A stretch of 64,000 nt of DNA from contig CAJSYZ010000003.1 of assembly GCA_910574455.1 (NCBI GenBank), positions 1,860,001-1,924,000 of the forward strand, given 5' to 3'. This document shows, piece by piece, positions 54,638 through 64,000 of this stretch. The DNA is from Trichaptum fuscoviolaceum. Taxonomy: Eukaryota > Basidiomycota > Agaricomycetes > Hymenochaetales > Trichaptaceae. The number at the start of each line of letters is the position of its first letter. The stretch's first letter is position 1. The position numbers were made by a program, and so were the translations under genes. The notes below the pieces were generated by a model. That model did no database searches, had not been told where the DNA came from, and worked only from the letters and a program-made list of their open reading frames with translations.

Positions 54638-56327
54638 CTCAAGGACGCAAAACTGAGCTGGAGGTCCGGGTGAATGGTAGAGGAAGGAAAGAGATCTATG
54701 AGCTGGACTACGCGGCTGTCATCTGCTGCTCCGATATATAAAATGTCGAGCACGGTTTGTACCTTGCCCTGGCAGTTGATGGAAAGCTGAATAAATGGAC
54801 ATGTCAAAAGCGCGCCCGTGACAACGCTGATCTGATCGCCATCATCTTGGCCTTTTGGGATGTGGCTGTTCCGCTTCGGAAATTCTTGCAAGCTGCCCGG
54901 AACCCAAATTCCTCGCACAAGGCCCCCGGTACGATGCAGCACTTTACATACAAGAAATATACAAGAAATATCAACCGGATTTGGCTCTAAATAAACAATT
55001 CAGTCTGGATGTGCTGTTTAAAGTGATAAATTATAATAACTCACGTGAAGATTATTTTGCAAAACAAAGCCGAAAATACGGGTAAAGTGCCAGAAGTCCC
55101 GGAGCAATCACTCCGGCTCCGGACACTTCACCGCAATTTCGTCGAAGATGGACTTGAGCCCTTATCGTCTTCATTGAGAATACACACATTACACTGCCAA
55201 TCGTCCGTACTGTACGGCTTGGCACCGCATCTGTCAGTTCGTGAGGCAGATGAGAACAACTAATGAATTAGGATTGAAATCTGATAGTGTTGGAGGTCAG
55301 GGGTGACAGGAATGCCCAGCTCGTTGAGCCTTGGGTCTAAGGGTGGCGATAGGCTTCTCTGTCAGATCATATGGGCGGTAATGAATCAACCATCAGGTAC
55401 GGATTCACAATGTTGCCAAATATAGAAATTCCCGAACTTCCCTGGGCAGTCACTCGGAAAACACATTCCTTTCAATGAACGATATAACAAAGTTGGAGTG
55501 TGGAATCATTGAGGTCGAATTGTTTGGTGAAGCGTGGTCGAATTATCTGTACTTATTTGGAGTGGATAAAATGGGATAGTGGTGGTTCAAGGTCAAGAGG
55601 CGTTCGGAGTTAAACTTGAAGTTGAGCGTCTAATTAGTACGCGTCTCGGCTAAATTTAGCTTCATGGGACTAAGGGAAAGTAAAGAAACGTACTCCTCCT
55701 ATCAAAATCATTACTTGGTGCCAAAGGCGAGATACATTGATTGCTTTGTCCCACCATGAACAAGTCTTTTATGTCCGAGTCCCGGCCGAGGGGGCTGCTC
55801 TGTAAGCAGTAAAGGAGGTTGGCGTTCTCGCGAGCTATACTATCTGGAATTGACACTAAGCGTAGATTAATAGATTTATCAAAGTTTTCTCAATGTGCAG
55901 CCATGCTAGTATACAGTGTGAGTGAGAGCAGTCAGGTACGTGAATACCATCTGCTAGCCTGTCGGACTCATATCATGAAGTGGGCGTTCGAGTTGCAGCT
56001 CCGCTTAATATTTACTGCTAAAAGACGCGTATCGGCAAATGCCGAAGCGCGTTTTATTACGCGAGCGCCGGGCGCGTTCGACAAGAGCCCTTGTTCTTAG
56101 CCACCCACCACCACCATTCCTTGTCCTTGCCTTTCTTTTCCTAAATTCCTAAAAATCCAGCTTCTATCTCCCAAAGGCAAGACTGAAGCAAATACAGCCC
56201 CAAGTAACTTTTCCTCAAGGACTTAGAGAGTGCATCAAGTATCTGGCAATCTGACAAAAGCGAGAAAAAAAGTACGGAAGACTGTTCAGGCGACGAATTG
56301 AAACCCAAGGATCATCTGAATTGAAGG
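54638..56327. other. Intergenic between divergent WW-3 and RAD16
   Basis: 1.7 kb with no coding exon I can support. The ~350 bases before RAD16 include an ACGCGT box and CG-rich patches (56025-56085). Confidence 0.4.
56025..56030 (+). promoter_or_regulatory. MCB-like ACGCGT box upstream of RAD16
   Basis: A single ACGCGT (MluI cell-cycle box core, the MBF site of yeasts) lies about 300 bases before the RAD16 ATG, with further CGCG-containing sequence just after it. MBF control is known for yeast replication and repair genes; one site is weak evidence. Confidence 0.3.
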
Positions 56328-59300
56328 ATGGCTCGTGCTTTGAGGAGTAGCAGACGTCGTGCGTCTCCGTCACAAACAGATACGCCGATATCAACCACAT
56401 CCACGTCACCCTTCTTCAGTGCGAAAAACTCAAGTATCGGAACAAACACTCCAGCCACATCCGTTGCCGACGATGAGAAGCAAGAAGATCTGAAGACATC
56501 ATTGAGGAGATCTTTGCGCGGAAATACTGCGAAGAAACGCGCTTTGGAGAATGAAGAAGACGGTGAAGAAAATGATAGCGTGCCACTCACGAAGAAGCGC
56601 AATACTGGACGAGGTTTAAAGAAGACCACTAAGACTGAGGGTGAATTTATCTCGAGTCAGGTCTATGTCGAACTTGATGCCAAGAGGTCGTTTGAGACGC
56701 CTCAGAAAGTGCGTTGAAATTGAATGTTAATGGGAAAGGAACGGTATACTTATTCACTCTCGCAGAAGAAAGCAAGTGTTAAAACCCTCAAATCTGTGGT
56801 CGAAGAAGACGAGGATGAAGAAGAGCCAGTGGAGCTGATTTCTGACGACGAAGCCGTGTATGATGAACAGGAAGAGTCTGGTGACAGTGGCTCCGCGTTT
56901 GAGCTTTCCGAGTTGGAACAAGACGATGATGACGAACAAGACTTTGAAGAGATCGCGGTGCAGCCTCGCAAATCACCACGCAAATCAAATGGCATAATCA
57001 CCGACGACGAGGATGAAAGCGATACATCCGATGCGGAGGCGCTCATGCTCAAAGCTGCACTGCAAATCTCCAAGCGAACAGCAGCACTGGAAGCTTCTGG
57101 CAATGCTGGTCCGTCAACTGGTACTCTAGAAGTGGATAGTCCCGCAGCTTTGCGTGCTGCCGCGGCGGAACGCCGTCTCGCAAAATCCAAAGTTTTGGAA
57201 GGCGGTTACATGCTCCCATCTGATGAAGGTGAATTCGATGACGAGGACGCCTCTTCAGAAGATGAACCTCTTGCTAAAGGTAAGACCAAGGGCAAGGGTA
57301 AGGCAAAGGCAAAGGCGAAAGCGAAAGCTTCCGCTCCGAAGAAGAAAGCCAATCAAATGACCCTCGCTGAACTCAAGAAGCAACGACGTGAGGAGAGAAA
57401 GCTACGCCGTCTTGAGCGGCGTGGAGACAAAGCGGAAGAAGTAGAACTCCGTCGGACACTTGGACGGCGCCTAACGTACGCGGAGAAGGCGACGCTGGCG
57501 CTACACAAGCACCATCCTGAGCTGCGTACTGTATGGGGTGACCTTGAGACCCGCGTCAAACCTGTCTCGCCCGAGAAGGCCGAGCAGCCTGAGGAGCTGA
57601 AGATCACCCTGTTGCCGTTTCAGCAGGAGAGTCTATATTGGATGCGTAAGCAAGAAGAGGGTATATGGAAGGGAGGCATGTTGGCTGTAAGTAGCATTGA
57701 TTTGATGAGCTAATTATCTAATACCTAACGATTGTGATTTTAGGACGAGATGGGGTAAGGAAATCTGTTTGAAATTACTGCTTAGCTCTCTATTAACTTG
57801 CTTTTTCTAGTATGGGCAAGACGATCCAGACGCTTGCTCTCCTTGTTTCCGACCAAAACAAGCCAAATTTGGTGGTTGCGTACGTGACGAGTTATAGTTG
57901 CCTCCTCCCTCTCATCGCTTATTATATCTTGTCAGACCTACGGTTGCGATCATGCAATGGAAGAACGAAATTGAGGCTTTCACTGACGGCATCAAGGTCG
58001 CCGTTTGGCACGGAGCAGCCCGTGAAGGCAAAATTAGCGAGCTTAAGAAGTTCAACGTTGTAAGTGGAGATTTCTATCCATGAATTACCAGACGCGTATA
58101 TTCACATAACTACGTGCCAGGTCTTGACTACATACGCTGTGTTGGAAAGCGCATTCCGAAAGCAACAGAGTGGCTTCAAACGCAACGGCAGAATCATTAA
58201 GGAAAAATCCCCCGTGCATCAGATACACTGGAACCGCATCATTGTGAGTAAATGTTTTCCAAACGAGATACTCTGGATTGATCGTATTTACTTTCTTTCA
58301 GTTGGATGAGGCGCACAATATCAAGGAACGCAGCACCAACACTGCTAAAGCGACTTTCGAACTTAAGTACGCATATCCCAGGAGCCATTGCTGATAACCA
58401 CTCATGGTATTATTCTCACAGGAGCAATTACAAATGGTGTTTGTCGGGGACACCTTTGCAGAATCGTGTCGGAGAATTATACAGTCTCGTTAGATTCTTG
58501 GGTGGAGACCCGTTCTCGTACTATTTCTGTAAGTTGCGTGTTGCTCTGCCGGTCTATAATCTATATTCACCCTCGTCACAGGTAAGAAATGTGATTGTAA
58601 ATCGTTGCATTGGCGCTTCGAGGACAAAAGGACATGCGATGGTATACTCGTTTTCACGTTTGTTTCAAATTGCCACTCAACTTTTCCACTATAGATTGTC
58701 ACCACAGTCCCATGCAACACGTACGACTTCCTACCCTTCTCCCCCTCGCTGTGCTGACGAGTTACTTCAGACGTGCTTCTGGAACAACGAAATCCTTACC
58801 CCGATCCAAAAACATGGATTGGCCGGTCCTGGCGAAATAGCTTTCAAGAAGTTGCGCATTCTTCTCGACCGCATGATGCTTCGCCGGACGAAGGTGTGCA
58901 CTAAAATTTCTCAGATTTGTGTCCTGACCTCACACTTGTCCCCTACGTAGATTGAACGCGCCGACGACCTTGGCCTCCCCCCTCGTACAGTCACAGTCCG
59001 CAGAGACTATTTCAGTCCAGAAGAGAAAGATTTGTATCTTTCGTTGTTCTCGGACGCAAAGAGACAGTTCAGTTATTATGTAGATCAGGGTACTCTGTTG
59101 AACAGTGAGTTGACCGACGTTAATAAGCTATAATGCATATATCATTAACCCCGTTTTTCAGACTATTCAAATATTTTCTCCCTGTAAGGACATCAGTAGC
59201 ATTGGAAACAGGTTATGCTCTTACTAAATGTCCCAATCTAGGATCACTCGAATGAGGCAGATGGCCTGTCATGTACGTGCTATCATTCTATGTCTTGAAA

Positions 59301-60768
59301 GTCATAGACATCTGACTTACAAATCTAGCCGGATCTTGTGTTACGGAGTAAACAGAATGCAAACAAGTTCAATGCAGACGACCTTGGAGAGGCAACCGTT
59401 TGCCGTCTGTGCAATGACATTGCAGAGGACGCTATCCAGTCAAAGTGTAGACATATCTTCGTAAGCCTCGGTCCAAATCGCCTTCAAATTATTTTAATAA
59501 CTGAATTATTGCAATGTGTAGGATCGCGAATGTATAAAACAATATATTAACACGGCAGTGGAACAAGTGGTAAAGTCGCCTTTTTTTTCTCTATCCGCTT
59601 AACAACGGTGTTTACATTTCATTCCAGCCGGAGTGCCCAGTCTGTCACCTTCCCCTAACCATTGATTTGGAGGCACCCGCTCTAGAGATTGATGCTGAAG
59701 CCGCGAACCATATACGTCAGGGTATATTAGGCCGCCTTGATGTGGACAAATGGCGATCATCGTCGAAGATTGAAGCGTTGGTTGAAGAGCTGACGAACCT
59801 GCGCAAACAAGACGCTACGACAAAGAGTTTGGTATTCAGTCAGTTTGTCAACTTTCTGGACTTGATTGCATTCCGCCTTCAACGTGCGGGCTTCACCGTA
59901 CGTAGATATATCCATTATTATCCTTCGTGAGAAAAGGAAAGTTCATCTTTCTGTATAGATTTGCCGTTTGGAGGGTAACATGTCCCCACAAGCTCGAGAT
60001 GCGACTATCAAGCATTTCAGTCAGTAGCTGCAACTCTATAATTATGGACCGGGACTAACCAATCCCCTTGTAGTGAACAATGTCCATGTCACTGTATTCC
60101 TTGTCAGTCTCAAAGCCGGAGGAGTCGCACTCAATCTGACGGAGGCATCTCGCGTTTATCTTATGGATAGTTGGTGAGTTTTGTCATTCGAATCTAAGTT
60201 AGCCTTGAGTATCTTATGTTATCAATAGGTGGAACCCGGCAGTAAGTGTCTGGTCCGCATATTTTACTGTTCATCTGCTGAGATTGTAACCGCCTCTATT
60301 AAGGTTGAATTCCGTAAGTAATCTCGCTTGGGAGGATATGCGACATGCTGACGAGAAGCTGCAGAGGCAATGGATCGTATTCACCGTCTTGGACAACACA
60401 GACCGGTGCAAGCTATCAAACTTGTCATAGAAGATAGCATTGAGTCTCGTATCGTTCAGGTAAGGCAATAGCACCCTATTTTTCTTTCCTACTCCTTTCA
60501 CATCAATATTATTTTCATAATATTTAATATTTAAATTGAACAGCTGCAAGAGAAGAAGTCCGCAATGATTGACGCTACGCTTTCCACTGACGACAGTGCA
60601 ATGGGTCGTCTTACACCTGAAGATGTGAGTTTCTCACTCTCCTCCGAGTGCATCTATTCATGGCGCTTACTTGTCTGTGCTTTCAGTTGAGTTTCTTGTT
60701 CCGTGTAAGTGTTTTAGTGACATGCTTTTTGAAGGAAATACACTGACGTCGTCGTTATTTAGCTGTAA
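56328..60768 (+). CDS. RAD16: RAD16-like SWI/SNF ATPase with RING finger (nucleotide excision repair)
   Basis: About 25 exons closing to 1016 residues: 56328-56708, 56766-57686, 57744-57754, 57811-57879, 57936-58059, 58121-58243, 58302-58366, 58422-58528, 58582-58641, 58695-58720, 58771-58893, 58951-59104, 59162-59183, 59242-59272, 59329-59460, 59522-59569, 59628-59897, 59959-60019, 60074-60173, 60229-60241, 60304-60313, 60365-60459, 60544-60624, 60687-60704 and 60763-60768. The N-terminus is acidic and basic by turns. Helicase motifs: [20 protein letters not shown] (435-442), LDEAH (545-549), [10 protein letters not shown]. The RING reads [20 protein letters not shown]...CPVCH. Motifs [31 protein letters not shown]. 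The end LSFLFRL needs a 6-base last exon. Rad16 with Rad7 acts in global-genome repair and ubiquitin ligation. Confidence 0.95.
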
Positions 60769-60972
60769 AATATAGTAGCTTTGCGAACTTTCCTTCTGTG
60801 TTTCTCAACCTTCGTGTATCTTATTGGTATTGATTTCTGTTTTGACGCGTTTACATAAGTTGCTAAAGTAGTTTGGTTGTAAAAGTGAAGAAAGATATAT
60901 ATTCGGCTTCTCGAAATAAAATGTACATCTTGTCGCTATCAGTTTCCGAGTTCAAGCTCTGGAGCTTGACGT
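60769..60972. other. Short 3' spacer between convergent genes
   Basis: About 200 AT-rich bases between the RAD16 stop and the stop of the beta-lactamase-fold gene. AATAAA occurs near 60916, suited to RAD16 polyadenylation. Confidence 0.4.
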
Positions 60973-63050
60973 TTATACCTTCCTGAACCATGCAATCGCA
61001 CCCTCTTCAACGTCTATGCCATCGCCTTTCTTTCCTTTCATCTCTGGCTCTGTCCCATAAAATCCAAAACCAATCACCTTACCCTTTTGCACCACGAAAG
61101 CTGCCTTTCCGGAATACTGGTCGAGTTCGTACGTCTCGAATGCCGTCTTCGACTGACCGTAGCCCTCGGGAAAGATCGCCGGCAGCACGACGTCAAAAGT
61201 ATCGTTTTCGAAATGTGCTAGGCGAATGTGTGTGCTCCAGACTCGCGGCCAAGCTCCGAACAGCTGCGGGATATCTAGCGACGGGGGAAGTGGTAGGCTG
61301 CGGGCATTGTCGACAGCAGAGAACGAAGAGAGGACTTCTTTGCAGTAGAAAGAGCTTCCCGAAGGATCGCATAACGTAAATGACCCGTATCCAGGACTTG
61401 TATAAGTCCCAGAGTAGGCCTCCAGGAGAAGGCTAGTGTTGGTGTTCTCTGGGCGTGTAGGCCGCTTTGGATATGGTGAAGTCGGGCTAGAATGAGGTTA
61501 GTTTTTTGGGTTTATCATGGGTATGCATAATTACATACTCCTCTGCTTGAGGAATTCTTCGTAGATTCAAGGCTATCTCAGCTACACGATAGAGAAGAGC
61601 CTGCACGACCGGACCTTTGTCTCCTGTATTTGCAAGCACTGCTATGCCAAGGTTGTCATTAGGGAAGAAAGCGATGAAAGATGAAAATCCGGGGATTGCG
61701 CCTCCGTGAGATAGCATCTGAAGCACCAGGACTCAACCAGGTAGACGGGTAGAGATATCAACAGAGGTTACCTCATGGCCCTGGTAAGAAGATCTTCCCC
61801 AACCCATACCATATCCTGAGATAGACTTCTCTGGAGAAGCGGCCTTGCCTGAGGAAATTATATGTGCAGTTGTAGCACGTTGAAAGGCTGATGCCGGTAC
61901 CACAGTCTCATTTGTGTCCGGATTCACACCCGAGTTCAAGAGCATACCCAACCATTTCGACTATAGGATAATTAGAGCCTCTAGGCGCCATGCAATGAAG
62001 AGCGACAGACCAAGTCCACAACATTCGTGATGATGCCTCCCGCGCCAGCATTAAGCTCTTTCTCCGCTTCGGTAAACCAGAGTGGTATTCGTTGTGAATG
62101 GGCAGTCCAGGACTGAGAAAGGTTACCCGTTTTCGCCGCTGCGGTAGGGGAAAACGTAGACGATTTCATTCCAAGAGGCTGGAAGATCCGCTGGGTAGCA
62201 AAATCAGTGTACGATCCGGTATATTTGGATATGATATGTGAACCAGTGATGAACATCTGCGAGTTCTTAGTACCGGTGTACGCTTGTGTCATGGATCAAT
62301 CAAACCTGATTGTTATACGCATACTCTTGACGAAGCTCGTGAGCGGGCCGCAAAAACCTTAAATGCCGGACGAGGTCGTGAGCAGAGTCGTTAGGACCAT
62401 AAGACGCATCATGCCTACACGATGTTTACGACGTCAATTCACGCAGAGTTTACAGAATAAGTACCTGGGCATCCCGGTAGCATGAGAAAGAAGGTCTTGC
62501 AAGTTCGCTTTCTCACTTGCCCAAACGTCTTGGAGTTCCCAGTCGTCCAGCAGCAGATGTTTGACTTTCGTCTCCCAATTGAACGTTTTGATTTCTTCTG
62601 GTAAAGGACTGTTGTTTCTTCCGTTGGCGTAGTCATCTATAAGGATGCCCATAGAAGCCGACAGAAAAGCTTTCGAACATGAAGCGATATTGAACAAAGT
62701 CTGACCGTGGCAGTTGTTAACGTGTGTTGTGAGCGAATGAAGGACTACTCACTGACATCTATGGTCATTCTTTGTCCATCCTCTGATCTTTCACCCCAGG
62801 CACCGTACTCAGGATCTGAACCGGACCTCACGACAGCAACCGAAATGCCCTTGACGCTCCATAGTTCCATCATGTATGTAATATATTCATCGAATTCAGA
62901 GGTCAAGACTGCCAGTGATTGAAGCCTCTGTTCTGGCTCGGAACTGCATGGGTTGATGGTGTTAAATGGTGCTTGACTACAGCCAGGACGCTCAGCAGCA
63001 GCGGGTAAGAAAAGCGATAAGAATACACAAGGAAGAATAATATGCTTCAT
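60973..63050 (-). CDS. Secreted beta-lactamase-fold serine hydrolase (class C/LACTB-like)
   Basis: Seven exons: 63050-62757, 62700-62465, 62414-62306, 62256-62011, 61960-61772, 61717-61539 and 61486-60973 (588 residues). A signal peptide (MKHIILPCVFLSLFLPAAA) precedes the beta-lactamase/transpeptidase-like domain. Catalytic SxxK is SCSK at 105-108, followed by AFLSASMGILIDDY. The Tyr motif is YAYNNQ (YxN). The third motif is HGG in LSHGGAIPGFSSFIAFFP. The C-terminal ~170 residues form the second, lipocalin-like domain of this family (YSGTYTSPGYGSFTL). Fungi carry several such genes; they are esterases or peptidases rather than antibiotic-resistance enzymes, and the substrate here is unknown. 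Exon 1 uses a GTCAGT donor so that D|TLFNIASCSKAF reads through. Confidence 0.85.
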
Positions 63051-64000
63051 GCTTGTTTAATCATATGGGTCCGAGTGAGAGGTGCTGTTAACTTGAACTT
63101 CAAGTTCTTTACTACTATGTAGTACTGCTTTTCTCACACGCCGCGATTTCAAAATTGAAGTTCATGAATTACAGTGCACACTGATTCTCATCCCTCCTTG
63201 ACACAAATTAAGTGACGCTGTCAATTCATACTCGGATATCGACAGAGATCGTACATCGCGAATAGATCTGCAGTTGTATACGGACCTGTTGACTCATTTC
63301 TGTATCTGAACCTTGGCTATGCTCCGCCGCGAGCTGCACGGAATAATCAGGTTTTGCAGCTCTTCGCGACAGAACAATGTCCGATTTGCCTCGATTATGC
63401 AAAACACCTGGCACCCCTTGTACCTCAGTGAGGAACCCCAGCTGCTTTCAATTCTTTCACTGATCGTCGGCTGACTTTCCAGAATACACATTCGCAAGCT
63501 GGCCGAAGAGGCGCTGAAGATGAAGTTTAGTGAAGGATAAAGCATCACTTTTCGGAGACATTTATCGTGATCTTAAGTCCTCGATAGCGGTACTTCCCAA
63601 TGGGCTTAGAAGTCGCTTCGCAAGATGATGTTGCATCGTTTCCGTTCGAAGCGTGAACCGAGTAACGTCGTTATTTCGACACAGCAGCTTCAGATCCGGA
63701 CAGGGAACACATCGCGATGTCAAATCTCAGCTGATCAGAGTCTGCTCCCTCAACAACTTATGACGAAAGGGCGTGCTGTTCTGTGGTCATCCGACTGCTG
63801 TTGGCCGAATATCACAACAGCTGCCGTCTCGTACTTACTTCACGCCAGGTCTTCTTCGATCTTCGTGTTCTTGGCCTTAAACTGCGAAGCCATTATACGT
63901 GACCCGTCTGCACCGCTGATAGGTCAGACAAGCTTCTTTTGTCGTCAACCTAAAAATACGTATGGCGTGTGCGATTGCAAGTTTAAAGAATCTCTCAGAC
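63051..64000. other. Terminal kilobase without a supported gene
   Basis: A reverse-strand frame at 63414-63226 reads protein-like (VLHNRGKSDIVLSRRAAKPDYSVQLAAEHSQGSDTEM) and a short ATG frame near 63892 (MASQFKAKNTKIEEDLA) could be a first exon. I cannot join them with confident splice sites or name a family. A gene starting near 63892 on the reverse strand is possible. Confidence 0.25.

Noticed and set aside
1..64000. CRISPR arrays, bacterial operons, ribosome binding sites, rRNA genes
   Set aside because: None seen; the intron-rich eukaryotic gene structure makes prokaryotic features unexpected.

Overview
This window looks like nuclear DNA of a filamentous basidiomycete, most likely an agaricomycete. 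Genes are dense and on both strands. Most coding regions are split by many short (about 45-75 bp) GT-AG introns. The conserved proteins (EAF, ERG27, NOP58, NOP9, CTU1, HEM12, CDC14, RAD16) have fungal domain layouts. I cannot name the species. Exon coordinates come from reading splice sites by eye and checking that phases close. Gene spans are firmer than individual splice sites.

Layout. 1-1704: 3' end of a GEN1/Yen1-like Holliday-junction resolvase. 2850-4197: secreted Rds1-type ferritin-like protein. 4458-8993: an AIM9/FMP29-type kinase-like gene carrying an in-frame stop, flanked by the intact elongation-factor gene EAF and a decayed copy of the EAF 3' end; two related 72-73 bp hairpin elements lie here. 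9430-10160: non-coding stretch with an array of hairpins whose stems differ but whose loop is conserved. 10379-12597: AGC-like protein kinase. 13380-24900: two nearly identical 1.73 kb arms in inverted orientation, each holding a small secreted-protein gene and the promoter and first exon of NOP9. They enclose CTU1 (tRNA thiolation), NOP58 (box C/D snoRNP) and ERG27 (sterol 3-ketoreductase). Full-length NOP9 continues out of the right arm.

27863-43173: M20 amidohydrolase, SH3 protein, CDC14 phosphatase, SHG1 (COMPASS), HEM12 (heme synthesis), a PNUTS-like PP1 regulatory subunit and an HMG-box protein. 43633-54637: three related WW-domain, Pro/Gly-rich proteins, one of about 1566 residues. 56328-60768: RAD16 (nucleotide-excision repair) in about 25 exons. 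60973-63050: secreted beta-lactamase-fold serine hydrolase. The last kilobase has no gene I can support.

Most genes are housekeeping functions in transcription elongation and chromatin (EAF, SHG1, PNUTS-like, HMG), ribosome biogenesis (NOP58, NOP9) and DNA repair (GEN1-like, RAD16). They do not form one pathway. The features most worth following up are the covarying hairpin array, the large inverted repeat, the paired hairpin elements with an interpretable empty site, and the WW-gene family with its repeated small exons.
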